Source: Actinoplanes siamensis
Lineage (GTDB): Bacteria > Actinomycetota > Actinomycetes > Mycobacteriales > Micromonosporaceae
NCBI RefSeq assembly: GCF_016862395.1
Contig: NZ_BOMW01000050.1
Span: forward strand, 1 to 64,000
Reading direction: 5' to 3'
DNA length: 64,000 nt
Shown: piece by piece, positions 34,489-43,382 of the stretch
Numbering within the stretch: position 1 is the stretch's first letter
Layout of the letters: each line of letters begins with the position of its first letter
Position numbers and translations under genes: made by a program
Notes under the pieces: generated by a model
The model's input: the letters and a program-made list of their open reading frames with translations, nothing else
What the model was told of the DNA's origin: nothing
The model's database searches: none

Positions 34489-34496
34489 GGGAGGCG

Positions 34497-35021
34497 CTAA
34501 TCCGGGCGCAGCTCCGGCGGGAACCCGGTCCACCGCAGCTCCGGCGGCAGGTGACTGATGTCGTTGAACATGATCAGCCGTGGTTTCTGCCCGGGGAAGT
34601 AACGGATCAGGGTCAGCCCGGCGTTGCACGAGTGGAGCCCGCGCCACCGGTCCTCCGGCGCCTCCAGGGCGTCCCGCACGAACCACGCCACCTGGAAGGC
34701 GTGCGTCACCACCAGTTCGTGCGTCTCGACAGCGGCCGGCCCGGTGAACCGGTCGATCATGGCGGCCGAGTTCGCCGGGGTGGGGAACTGGTCGTCCAGC
34801 TCCCCGGCGGCGTGCAGCGGGACGTCCGGCAGGTGCGCGGCGATCAGCGTGGCGGTCTGCACCGCCCGTGGGAGCGGGCTGTGGAAGATCGCCGAGACGG
34901 GCACGCCGGCGAGCCGCTCCCCGAGGAGGGTGGCCTGCTGCTCGCCGTCCCCGGTGAGCCCGGTCTCGTCCTCGTTGGAGAACGCGTGTCGGGCGATCCA
35001 CAGGTGCCGGACCTCGTTCAT
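34497..35021 (-). CDS. histidine phosphatase family protein
   Basis: A 174-residue member of the phosphoglycerate-mutase-like superfamily. The catalytic histidine is in WIARHAFSNED, where the usual RHG reads RHA. The second histidine is in LVVTHAFQVAWF, and FHSPLPRAVQTATLIA provides the phosphate pocket Arg. Lacking the Gly after His is a known variation. ATG 35021 follows the uppS stop by 11 bases, so it is in the recO-uppS unit. Its substrate is unknown. Confidence 0.85.
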   Translation of the reverse strand: MNEVRHLWIARHAFSNEDETGLTGDGEQQATLLGERLAGVPVSAIFHSPLPRAVQTATLIAAHLPDVPLHAAGELDDQFPTPANSAAMIDRFTGPAAVETHELVVTHAFQVAWFVRDALEAPEDRWRGLHSCNAGLTLIRYFPGQKPRLIMFNDISHLPPELRWTGFPPELRPD

Positions 35022-35032
35022 CGGGCCGCGGC

Positions 35033-35815
35033 TCACTCCGGGCTGACCGGGTTCGGCAGCGCCCCGCCGAAGCGCCGGTCCCGCTGGGCGTACAGCTCGC
35101 AGGCGTACCACAGGTGGCGGCGGTCGAAGTCGGGCCAGAGGGTGTCCAGGTAGACCATCTCCGCGTACGCCGACTGCCAGAGCAGGAAGTTCGACGTCCG
35201 CTGCTCGCCGGACGGCCGCAGGAACAGGTCCACCTCCGGCACCTCGGGGTGGTACAGATACTTCTGGATGGTCTTCTCGTTGACCTTGTCGGCCTTGAGC
35301 CTGCCGGCCGCGACGTCCCGGGCGATGGCCGCGGCGGCGTCGGCGATCTCCGCCTGGCCGCCGTAGTTCACGCAGAACTGCAGGGTGAGCGTCTTGTTGT
35401 GCTTGCTCATCTCCTCGGCGGTCTGCAGTTCGGAGATCACGCTCTTCCACAGCCGGCCGGAGCGGCCCGACCAGACCACCCGGACCCCGAGGTCGACCAG
35501 CTGGTCGCGGCGGCGGCGGATGACGTCGCGGTTGAAGCCCATCAGGAAGCGCACCTCGTCGGGAGAGCGCTTCCAGTTCTCGGTGGAGAAGGCGTAGGCC
35601 GACAGGTACGGGATGCCGAGCTCGATGGCGCCCTCGATGGCGTCGAAGAGCGAGTGCTCGCCCTGCTCGTGCCCCTTGGTGCGGGACAGCCCGCGTTCCT
35701 TGGCCCAGCGGCCGTTGCCGTCCATCACGATCGCCACGTGCCGCGGGAGCGCGGCGGCGGGCAGCTCGGGTGGGTGGACGCCGGAGACGTGCGGGGTGGG
35801 CGGACGCGGGCTCAC
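35033..35815 (-). CDS. uppS: isoprenyl transferase (polyprenyl diphosphate synthase)
   Basis: Cis-prenyltransferase that makes long-chain polyprenyl diphosphate, the lipid carrier for cell wall synthesis. The 260-residue product has [17 protein letters not shown] with the essential Asp, [10 protein letters not shown], and the C-terminal [20 protein letters not shown] signature. The GTG at 35815 overlaps the recO stop (GTGA). The recO-uppS order is the same as in mycobacteria. Confidence 0.94.
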   Translation of the reverse strand: MSPRPPTPHVSGVHPPELPAAALPRHVAIVMDGNGRWAKERGLSRTKGHEQGEHSLFDAIEGAIELGIPYLSAYAFSTENWKRSPDEVRFLMGFNRDVIRRRRDQLVDLGVRVVWSGRSGRLWKSVISELQTAEEMSKHNKTLTLQFCVNYGGQAEIADAAAAIARDVAAGRLKADKVNEKTIQKYLYHPEVPEVDLFLRPSGEQRTSNFLLWQSAYAEMVYLDTLWPDFDRRHLWYACELYAQRDRRFGGALPNPVSPE

Positions 35816-36591
35816 GGTTTCAACTCCCGTCGATCGACAAGCGGCAGCGAGCGTAGCGAGCGCTCCATGTGCCATTGCAAGTGGGCGGCGACCAGGCCGC
35901 TGCACTCCCGGCGCACCGAGGGGGCGGACCCGTCGGCGACCCGCCAGTCGCCGGCGGTCAGCGCCGCCATCAGGCCCAGGGTGGCCGGGCTGGGGTGGGC
36001 CGCGCCGGGCGGCCGGCAGTCCGGGCAGACCGCGCCGCCGGCCGGGACCGCGAACGCCGCGTGCTGCCCGGGGTCGCCGCAGACGGCGCACTCGGTGAGC
36101 GCGGGCGCCCACCCGGCGAACGCCATCGCGCGCAGCAGGTAGGCGTCGAGCACCAGGCTGCCCGCGTGCTCGCCGGCGGCGAGCGCCTTGAGCGCGCCCA
36201 GGGTGAGCTGGAACAGCCGCAGCGCGGGCTCCCGCTCGACGGGGGTGAGCCGTTCGGCGGTCTCGCAGATCGCGCTGGCCGCCGTGTACCGCGGATAGTC
36301 GGTCAGGAAGCTCTTGCCGAACAGGTCCAGCGCCTCGACCTGGCTGACCGAGTGCAGCGAGCTGCCCACCCCCTCGGGGGAGCCGGCCAGCTGCAGGTCG
36401 ATGTGCCCGAACGGCTCCAGGCGGGCGCCGAAGCGCGAGGTGGTGCGGCGCACCCCCCGGGCCACCGCGCGCAGCCGGCCGTGCCGGCGGGTCAGCAGCG
36501 TGACGATCCGGTCGCTCTCGCCCAGTTTCTGCACGCGCAGCACGACCGCGTCGTCGCGGTAGAGGTGGCGGCGGTATCCAGCAGCGGGCAC
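35812..36591 (-). CDS. recO: DNA repair protein RecO
   Basis: Recombination mediator that loads RecA with RecR at gaps. The 259-residue protein has the N-terminal OB fold ([20 protein letters not shown]) and a zinc finger with two Cys pairs (CAVCG and CPDC). GTG 36591 starts [14 protein letters not shown]. It is coupled by a four-base overlap to uppS. Confidence 0.94.
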   Translation of the reverse strand: MPAAGYRRHLYRDDAVVLRVQKLGESDRIVTLLTRRHGRLRAVARGVRRTTSRFGARLEPFGHIDLQLAGSPEGVGSSLHSVSQVEALDLFGKSFLTDYPRYTAASAICETAERLTPVEREPALRLFQLTLGALKALAAGEHAGSLVLDAYLLRAMAFAGWAPALTECAVCGDPGQHAAFAVPAGGAVCPDCRPPGAAHPSPATLGLMAALTAGDWRVADGSAPSVRRECSGLVAAHLQWHMERSLRSLPLVDRRELKP

Positions 36592-36698
36592 CCCGCCATT
36601 CTGCCCGGTGCGTACGACAAACCCTGACCCGGATCTCAGGGTCGACTCGGGGACGGGACTGATGGTGCTCGGTGCCCACCCGGAAATAGCGTCAGGCC

Positions 36699-37466
36699 AT
36701 GAGCCGTACAGCTGCCCTGATTCTCGCCGTCGCCTCGGTCGCCGCCCTGGCCGGCTGCGACGGCGCGGTGGGCGCCAAGATGACCTTCGCCGACACCGAG
36801 AAGACGAAGATCACCGACATCGTGTTGAGCGGCGGCAGCGGCGATGTGATGGTCACCACGGGCAACGTCACGGAGACCCACATCAAGCGCACGATCCGCG
36901 GCGGCAACGGCTCCGCCGCGGCGTACCGGATCTCCGGCGGCACGCTCACGCTGACCACCGACTGCGGTTTCGACTGCAGCATCTCGTACGAGATCCAGGC
37001 GCCGACCGGCGTGAAGGTCAGCGGCAACCTGCGTTCCGGCGGCGTGGCCCTGACCGACGTCGGCCCCGTGGACCTGACCGTCACCTCGGGCGACGTGATG
37101 ATCGACGGCAGCAGCGCCCCGGTGAAGGTCAAGGCGACCTCGGGCAGCGTGACGGTGTCCCGCGCGCCCGGCGTGACGCTGGAGGCCACCTCCGGCGACC
37201 TGGTCGCCCGGGAGATCTCCGGCCCGGTCGACGCCCGGGTCACCTCCGGCAATCTCGACCTGCAGCTGGTCAGGCCGGCCCCGGTGACCGCGTCGGTCTC
37301 CAGCGGCGACCTGATGCTGATGGTGCCCGAGGGCAGGTACCGGATCAGCGAGCACACCGCCGGCGGCGACGCCGAGATCGACAGCGCGCTGATCAGCGAC
37401 CCGGACTCGCCGAATGTGCTGGATCTACGCGCGCGAAGCGGCGACCTGACCGTCGGCATCCGGTAG
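36699..37466 (+). CDS. DUF4097 family lipoprotein
   Basis: A 255-residue exported lipoprotein (ALILAVASVAALAGCDG) with a right-handed beta-repeat of the DUF4097/DUF2807 adhesin-like type: repeated TSGDV, TSGSV, TSGDL, TSGNL and SSGDL turns. These proteins are extracellular and of unknown function. The last 42 bases overlap the end of the convergent acyltransferase gene. Confidence 0.86.
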   Translation: MSRTAALILAVASVAALAGCDGAVGAKMTFADTEKTKITDIVLSGGSGDVMVTTGNVTETHIKRTIRGGNGSAAAYRISGGTLTLTTDCGFDCSISYEIQAPTGVKVSGNLRSGGVALTDVGPVDLTVTSGDVMIDGSSAPVKVKATSGSVTVSRAPGVTLEATSGDLVAREISGPVDARVTSGNLDLQLVRPAPVTASVSSGDLMLMVPEGRYRISEHTAGGDAEIDSALISDPDSPNVLDLRARSGDLTVGIR

Positions 37467-38474
37467 CCGGGCGGGGGCCGGCGAGACCGGCACGGGGAGG
37501 CGGCGGCCCGGCAGCAACGCCGGCCGCCGCCCGGCCGCCACGTCCTCCACCCAGCCGGCCAGCGCCAGCGCGACGCCGAGCAGCACCACCACGGCAGCGA
37601 ACCGCCAGCCCAGCCCGACCGGCCCGGTGATCGGCAGGTGGTGCCGCTCCCCGAACTGGGTGACCGCGACCAGGATCGGGATGTGCCACAGGTAGATGCT
37701 CAGCGCCCGGGAGTTCAGCACGGTCAGCACCCGGTGCTCCCGGACCATCGGCGAACAGCTCAGCGCGACCAGCACGAAGGCCGCCGACCAGAGCGCGTTG
37801 CCGATCGGGATGTCGTTGAGGTCGTAACCGCGCGGCCCCGGGTGCGTCACGACCCAGAGCATCCCCGCGACCGCGAGGGCTGCCGCGATCGCGATCATCA
37901 CCTTGCGCGGGACGCGCCTGAGGTGACCGTCGTGGTGGGCGAACCCGAGCAGCCACGCGCCGCCGTAGAGCGCCAGGTCGTGCGCCACGTTCACGACCTT
38001 CGCGCCGGTCAGCTCCAGGACCAGCAGCACAGCGTACGGGACGAGCACCGCGACCAGCGGGATCCGCCGGAACACCGGCAGCGCCAGCGGCGAGAGCAGC
38101 ACGAACCACAGGAAGTCACGCAGATACCAGGCGTGGCTCAGCGACTCCATCCACCAGCCGGTGGCCTCCGGATCGACCAGGGGAAAGCCCCAGAGCAGCA
38201 GGTGTACGTCGAACGGGGTACCGGCGATCAGCATCGCCGGTACCGCGATCAACAGGGCGAGCACCCACAGCGAGGGCAGCAACCGGCGCAGGCGGCGCTC
38301 CACCGCCCATACCCCGAACCGGTCCAGTGACGCCGCCATCAGCGACCCGGCCAGCGCGAACATCACGGACATCGCCGGGAACACGATGGTCAGCGCGGCC
38401 CAGCCGGTGAGGTGATAGATCACCACCCGGACGGTGGCGATCGCGCGGAGCAGGTCGAGGTACCGGTTGCGCAT
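37425..38474 (-). CDS. acyltransferase 3 family membrane protein
   Basis: A 349-residue integral membrane O-acyltransferase with about ten helices. RNRYLDLLRAIATVRVVIYH carries the expected catalytic His of the family, and LNSRALSIYLWHIPILV is the late conserved motif. Family members acylate sugars, peptidoglycan or natural products. The ATG at 38474 is chosen over TTG 38480. The Pro/Arg-rich tail overlaps the DUF4097 gene. Confidence 0.86.
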   Translation of the reverse strand: MRNRYLDLLRAIATVRVVIYHLTGWAALTIVFPAMSVMFALAGSLMAASLDRFGVWAVERRLRRLLPSLWVLALLIAVPAMLIAGTPFDVHLLLWGFPLVDPEATGWWMESLSHAWYLRDFLWFVLLSPLALPVFRRIPLVAVLVPYAVLLVLELTGAKVVNVAHDLALYGGAWLLGFAHHDGHLRRVPRKVMIAIAAALAVAGMLWVVTHPGPRGYDLNDIPIGNALWSAAFVLVALSCSPMVREHRVLTVLNSRALSIYLWHIPILVAVTQFGERHHLPITGPVGLGWRFAAVVVLLGVALALAGWVEDVAAGRRPALLPGRRLPVPVSPAPARLPDADGQVAASRA

Positions 38475-38556
38475 GGCCAACCGTGTTACCCGGTTTTACG
38501 GTTGAAGCGCAAATTCGGTGAACTATTCCATAGTAAGAGAATGTCCAACTATCGAG

Positions 38557-39918
38557 CTAGAAACCGAGTTTGCGGAGCTGCTTCGGATCACGCTGCCACT
38601 CCTTGGCGACCCGGACGTGAAGATCCAGGTAGACCTTGGCACCCAGAAGTCGCTCGATCTCCACACGCGAACGCGAGCCGACCTCCTTGAGCCGTGCCCC
38701 ACGGGTCCCGATCACGATCGACTTCTGGCTGTCCCGCTCCACGTAGATGTCCGCGAAGATCCGCGTCAGGTTGCCCTCGACGAGCATCTCCTCGACCAGC
38801 ACGGCGATCGAGTGGGGCAGCTCGTCGCGCACCCCCTCCAGCGCCGCCTCGCGGATCAGCTCGGCGATCAGCATCTGCTCCGGCTCGTCGGTGAGCACGT
38901 CGTCCGGGTACAACTGCGGCGACTCCGGGAGGTGACGCACCATCACGTCGGTCAGCGTCTCCACCTGATGCCCGGAGACCGCGCTGACCGGGACGATCTC
39001 GGCGAAGTCGTACAGCTCGGAGACGGCCAGCAGCCGCTGCGCCAGCGTCTGCGGATCGACCAGGTCCACCTTGGTCACCACCGCGATCACGGTGGCCTTC
39101 AGCTCGCTGATCTCGGACGAGATGAACCGGTCGCCGCGCCCCACCGGCTCGTCCGCCGGGAAGCACACCCCGATCACGTCGACCTCGCTCCAGGTCTCGC
39201 GCACCAGGTCGTTGAGCCGCTCGCCGAGCAGCGTCCGGGGCCGGTGCAGACCCGGCGTGTCGACCAGCACCAGCTGCGAGTCCGGCCGGTGCAGGACGCC
39301 ACGGATCACGTGCCGGGTGGTCTGCGGCTTGCTCGAGGTGATCGCGATCTTCTGGCCGACGATCGCGTTGGTCAGGGTGGACTTGCCGGCGTTCGGCCGC
39401 CCGACGAAACAGGCGAAACCCGCCCGATAGACGCCGTCGTCCCTCCGGTCCGACGACGCCGCCTTGTGCCGGTGCACCCGCTGCGGCCTGCTGTCGGGCC
39501 GGCTTTCCGAGGTGCCGGTACGGCCGTCGGCACGCCCACCGCGGGCGGAACCCGGCTTCCCGGCACGACTGTCGCCCCGGCCCGCCGTGGCGCCCGCGCC
39601 CGCGCCGGACCCACCGGTCGCGCCCCGCTCCCCGGACGCACCGCCCCGCGCGCCGCCGGTCCTGCGCCCCCGCTCGTCCGCGCCCGGCCCCTGCTCGGCG
39701 GCCCGCCGAGCCGCCCGGCGCTCCTGGCGGCGTTGCTCGTTGCGCTCCCCCGGCGTCAGCCGCCGCTCACCCGGCTCCGGGTGCCGCTGCTCGTCGCCTT
39801 CCGCGGGCGCCGGCCGCTGCCCGCTGCGCTCCCCCGGCTCCGGACGACGCCGCTCGCTGCGCTCCTTCGGCTCCGGACGACGCCGCTCGTTGCGCTTCCC
39901 GGGCTTCTCGGGGGTCAT
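38557..39918 (-). CDS. era: GTPase Era with long charged N-terminal extension
   Basis: Binds the 3' end of 16S rRNA and helps 30S assembly. The GTPase has G1 GRPNAGKST at residues 173-181, G3 DTPGLHRP, G4 TKVD, and a C-terminal KH domain with IFADIYVERDSQKSIVIG. The first 160 residues are not part of normal Era (about 300 residues): they are Arg/Glu/Pro repeats (ERRRPEP, ERRAARRAA) then a Gly/Ala/Arg-rich stretch. ATG 39918 overlaps the upstream stop (ATGA), which supports translation of the extension. Confidence 0.93.
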   Translation of the reverse strand: MTPEKPGKRNERRRPEPKERSERRRPEPGERSGQRPAPAEGDEQRHPEPGERRLTPGERNEQRRQERRAARRAAEQGPGADERGRRTGGARGGASGERGATGGSGAGAGATAGRGDSRAGKPGSARGGRADGRTGTSESRPDSRPQRVHRHKAASSDRRDDGVYRAGFACFVGRPNAGKSTLTNAIVGQKIAITSSKPQTTRHVIRGVLHRPDSQLVLVDTPGLHRPRTLLGERLNDLVRETWSEVDVIGVCFPADEPVGRGDRFISSEISELKATVIAVVTKVDLVDPQTLAQRLLAVSELYDFAEIVPVSAVSGHQVETLTDVMVRHLPESPQLYPDDVLTDEPEQMLIAELIREAALEGVRDELPHSIAVLVEEMLVEGNLTRIFADIYVERDSQKSIVIGTRGARLKEVGSRSRVEIERLLGAKVYLDLHVRVAKEWQRDPKQLRKLGF

Positions 39919-40298
39919 GCGGTCACCGTGCCCAGCAGCGTGCCGGCCGGACCCGCGACGTGGATCGGGGCGTCGGCGGCCAGGTCGCGGACCGCGGCGT
40001 GGCCGGCACCCTCCAGGTCCGCGGACGCGGTCACCACCGCGGCCGCCTCGATCTTCGTGGCGCCGGAGGACGCGGCCTGGGCCACGGCCAGCTGCAGCGC
40101 GGAGACGGTGAGGCTGGGCAGCGTCACCGAGGCGGCCGCATACGTACGGCCGTCCTGGTCGCGGACCGCCGCGCCCTCGGTGGCGCCCACCCGGGCGCGG
40201 GAGCTGCGGGCCAGGGTGACCAGCTTGGCGTCCTCGGCGCTGAGCGGGGTGCCGTCCGCATTCGGCACGGGGACGGCGGTGAACGACTGCTCAGGCAT
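39915..40298 (-). CDS. cytidine deaminase-like protein lacking catalytic motifs
   Basis: A 127-residue protein located between the CorC-like gene and era, as in other actinobacteria, where it is often called cytidine deaminase. The fold resemblance is visible (SSRARVGATEGAAVRDQDGR, TLPSLTVSALQLAVAQAASSG), but the zinc-binding C/H-A-E and P-C-x-x-C motifs of true deaminases are absent. It is probably a non-catalytic relative. Its ATG overlaps the upstream stop by eight bases, so it is tightly coupled. Confidence 0.8.
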   Translation of the reverse strand: MPEQSFTAVPVPNADGTPLSAEDAKLVTLARSSRARVGATEGAAVRDQDGRTYAAASVTLPSLTVSALQLAVAQAASSGATKIEAAAVVTASADLEGAGHAAVRDLAADAPIHVAGPAGTLLGTVTA

Positions 40299-41640
40299 CG
40301 GCGGGAAGTCTTTCCTCGTTCTCGGTGGCGTTCTCATCGTTGTCGTCGGCGGGCGGCGCCGGCCGGGCCCGGCGCACCAGCACCGAGTCGATCCGGTTCC
40401 GCCTGCCGGTGGTGCCCTCGGCGATCAGGTGCAGACCGCCCACGTCGGCGTGGGCGCCCGGGATCGGCACCCGGCCCAGCGTCTGCGCGAGCAGGCCGCC
40501 GACCGTCTCCACCTCGTCGGTGGGCAGTTCCACGCCGAACACGTCGCCCAGGTCCTCGATCGGCAGGCGGGCCGCCACCCGGACCGCGCCGTCCTCCAGG
40601 TGCTCGATCGGGGGGCGCTCCACGTCGTACTCATCGGTGATCTCGCCGACGATCTCCTCGAGGATGTCCTCGATGGTGACCAGGCCGGCCGTCCCACCGT
40701 ACTCGTCGACGACGATCACCAGGTGGTTCCGTGCCGCCTGCATCTCGGAGAGCAGATCGTCGACCGGCTTCGACTCCGGCACGAACGTCGCCGCGCGCAT
40801 CGCGTCGGCCACCGCCTGCGCGGCCGCCGCCGGATCCCCGTTCTGCGTCCGCCGGATCACGTCTTTGAGATACAGCACGCCGAGCACGTCGTCGACGCTC
40901 TCGCCGATCACCGGGATCCGCGAGAAACCCGAGCGCAGGAACAGGTAGAGCGCCTGCTGCAGGCTCTTCGGCGCCTCGATCCACACCATGTCGGTACGCG
41001 GCACCATCACCTCGCGGGCGATCGTGTCACCCAGCGCGAACACCGAGTGGATCATCTCCCGCTCGCCGTGCTCCACGACGCCGCGCTGCTCGGCCAGGTC
41101 GACCAGCTCACGCAGCTCCACCTGGCTGCCGAACGGCCCCTCCGGGAACCCCTTGCCCGGGGTCACCGCGTTGCCGATCAGGATCAGCAGCGAGGCCAGC
41201 GGGTTGAGCACCCGGCCCAGCCAGCGGACCAGGGGCGCGGCGGCGCGGCCCACCGCGTACGCGTGCTGGCGCCCGACCGTGCGCGGGGCCACCCCCACGA
41301 CGACGAAGCTGACCAGCGTCATCGCGCCGGCCGTGACCAGGGCCGCCGGCCAGCCCACCCCCCAGCTGTCCACCGCGACCAGCGCCACCAGCGTGGTGGC
41401 GGTCAGCTCGCAGAGCAGCCGGAGCAGGAGCAGCAGGTTGACGTGGCGCACCACGTCGGAGGCGACCGCGGCCAGCGCGCCCGCGCCCCGATGCCCCTCG
41501 CGCTCCAGCTCGGTGGCCCGGGCCGCGGAGACCGTGGCCAGTGCCGCGTCGGTCATCGAGGCGAGGCCGGCCAGCAGGACCAGCCCGACCGCGTAGATGA
41601 TCAGTTGCAGGTCCGGCAGGCCGGCCGAGGCGGGGTTCAC
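40291..41640 (-). CDS. hemolysin-family CorC/HlyC protein (DUF21-CBS)
   Basis: A 449-residue membrane protein. Residues up to about 190 form the DUF21 (CNNM) transmembrane domain, then a CBS pair, with VPRTDMVWIEAPKSLQQALY marking its start, and a C-terminal CorC_HlyC domain. The family is linked to Mg2+/Co2+ transport and does not lyse cells. It starts with GTG 41640, two bases after ybeY, in the ybeY-corC-era run. Confidence 0.92.
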   Translation of the reverse strand: MNPASAGLPDLQLIIYAVGLVLLAGLASMTDAALATVSAARATELEREGHRGAGALAAVASDVVRHVNLLLLLRLLCELTATTLVALVAVDSWGVGWPAALVTAGAMTLVSFVVVGVAPRTVGRQHAYAVGRAAAPLVRWLGRVLNPLASLLILIGNAVTPGKGFPEGPFGSQVELRELVDLAEQRGVVEHGEREMIHSVFALGDTIAREVMVPRTDMVWIEAPKSLQQALYLFLRSGFSRIPVIGESVDDVLGVLYLKDVIRRTQNGDPAAAAQAVADAMRAATFVPESKPVDDLLSEMQAARNHLVIVVDEYGGTAGLVTIEDILEEIVGEITDEYDVERPPIEHLEDGAVRVAARLPIEDLGDVFGVELPTDEVETVGGLLAQTLGRVPIPGAHADVGGLHLIAEGTTGRRNRIDSVLVRRARPAPPADDNDENATENEERLPADA

Positions 41641-41642
41641 GA

Positions 41643-42113
41643 TCAGCCGGCTTTGCGCCCGGCGCGCCAGCTCTGCAGCAGTTTGGCCTGCAGAGCGAAC
41701 ATCTCGCGCTCCTCCTCCGGCTCGGCATGGTCGTAGCCGAGCAGGTGCAGCGCGCCGTGCACGGTGAGCAGGTGCAGCTCGTCGGCGGCCGAGTGGCCGG
41801 CCGCCGCCGCCTGCTTGGCGGCCACCTCGGGAGCCAGCACGATGTCACCCAGCAGCGCCGGCTCGCCGGTGCCGGACTCGCCGGGACCGTGGTCGACGCT
41901 GCCCTCGTCCATCGGGAAGGCGAGCACGTCGGTAGGCCCGTCGCTGCCCATCCAGCGGTGGTTCAGCTCAGCCATGTAGTCGATGTCGACGAGCAGGATG
42001 GACAGCTCGGCGAGCGGGTTGACCCCCATCTCGTCGAGGGCGTGCCGGGCAACCGCGAGGATCGCGTCGGTGTCGACCTCGACTCCCGACTCGTTGGCGA
42101 TCTCGATGGACAT
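41643..42113 (-). CDS. ybeY: rRNA maturation endoribonuclease YbeY
   Basis: Zinc endoribonuclease involved in 16S rRNA 3' maturation and ribosome quality control. The 156-residue protein has the metal-binding motif [19 protein letters not shown]. It sits between phoH and the CorC-like gene in the conserved operon. Confidence 0.95.
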   Translation of the reverse strand: MSIEIANESGVEVDTDAILAVARHALDEMGVNPLAELSILLVDIDYMAELNHRWMGSDGPTDVLAFPMDEGSVDHGPGESGTGEPALLGDIVLAPEVAAKQAAAAGHSAADELHLLTVHGALHLLGYDHAEPEEEREMFALQAKLLQSWRAGRKAG

Positions 42114-42136
42114 AGTGGTGCGATTACCCCTTGTGA

Positions 42137-43210
42137 CTAGCGCCGACGCCCGGCCCGGCCGTTGGCGGCCCGCCCCGGGACGGCGTGAACGGAATTAGCT
42201 GCCTGTTGCTCCTGCGCGGCATCGAACCGCGCGTAGGCGTCCACGATCTCCGCGACCAGCCGGTGCCGCACCACGTCGGAGCTGGACAGCTCGGCGAAGT
42301 GCACGTCCTCGACGTCGCGCAGGATCTCCCGGACCACCTTGAGCCCACTGGTCGTGCCGCCCGGCAGGTCGACCTGGGTGACATCGCCGGTCACCACGAT
42401 CTTGGCGCCGAACCCGAGCCGGGTGAGGAACATCTTCATCTGCTCGGGCGTGGTGTTCTGCGCCTCGTCCAGGATGATGAAGGCGTCGTTGAGTGTCCGA
42501 CCGCGCATGTAGGCCAGCGGCGCTACCTCGATCGTGCCCGCGGCCATCAGGCGTGGGATGGACTCCGGGTCGAGCATGTCGTGCAGGGCGTCGTAGAGCG
42601 GCCGCAGGTAGGGGTCGATCTTCTCGGTGAGCGTGCCGGGCAGGAAGCCCAGACGCTCGCCGGCCTCGACCGCCGGCCGGGTCAGGATGATCCGGTTGAT
42701 CTGCTTGGCCTGCAGCGCCTGCACGGCCTTGGCCATCGCCAGATACGTCTTGCCGGTACCGGCGGGGCCGATGCCGAAGACGATCGTGTTCTCGTCGATG
42801 GCGTCGACGTAACGCTTCTGGCCCAGCGTCTTGGGCCGGATGGTGCGGCCCCGCCGGGACAGGATGTTCAGCGTCAGCACCTCGGCGGGGCGCTCGGAGG
42901 TGTTCTCCTCGAGCATCCGCAGGGTGCGGCGGACCGCGTCCACGCTGAGCGTCTCGCCCTTCTCGATGAGCTCGATGAGCTCGGAGAAGAGCCGCTCGGC
43001 GGTGGCGTTGTCGGCCGGCTCGCCGCTGATCGTGATCTCGTTGCCGCGCACGTGCACGTCACTGCTGAGCGTGCGCTCGATGAGCCGGAGGATCTCGTCC
43101 TTGGCGCCGAGCAGGTTCACCATGATCTTCGGGTCGGACACCGAGATCTTGGTCTGCGCCCGCACCGGGCTGGACGAGCCCGTGCTGGAAGGGTTCGGCG
43201 TACCGGTCAT
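42137..43210 (-). CDS. phoH: PhoH family ATPase
   Basis: A 357-residue PhoH-like RNA-helicase-related ATPase. The N-terminal KH-like part is followed by [18 protein letters not shown] (Walker A), [18 protein letters not shown] (Walker B) and [12 protein letters not shown]. It lies 23 bases before ybeY; the pair likely acts in RNA metabolism. The C-terminus is a short basic tail. Confidence 0.94.
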   Translation of the reverse strand: MTGTPNPSSTGSSSPVRAQTKISVSDPKIMVNLLGAKDEILRLIERTLSSDVHVRGNEITISGEPADNATAERLFSELIELIEKGETLSVDAVRRTLRMLEENTSERPAEVLTLNILSRRGRTIRPKTLGQKRYVDAIDENTIVFGIGPAGTGKTYLAMAKAVQALQAKQINRIILTRPAVEAGERLGFLPGTLTEKIDPYLRPLYDALHDMLDPESIPRLMAAGTIEVAPLAYMRGRTLNDAFIILDEAQNTTPEQMKMFLTRLGFGAKIVVTGDVTQVDLPGGTTSGLKVVREILRDVEDVHFAELSSSDVVRHRLVAEIVDAYARFDAAQEQQAANSVHAVPGRAANGRAGRRR

Positions 43211-43382
43211 AGGGCGGCCCTAGGGGCCTCCGCCACCTGCTCTCTAACTAAGCGCCGTCCCGTCGGTGCCGGTCGAGGCTCCCGGGGCGGCGTGCTCAAG
43301 GATCGTGCCATCCTATCCGCTCGCCCGCCGCCCCGCCGATGCCATTATCGGCAGGCCGTTCGACAGATCACCCGGGCGCGGA

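Noticed and set aside
38508-38574. Inverted repeat near the era stop as terminator
   Set aside because: The 12-base arms have a mismatch, are 43 bases apart and one overlaps coding sequence; evidence is too weak.
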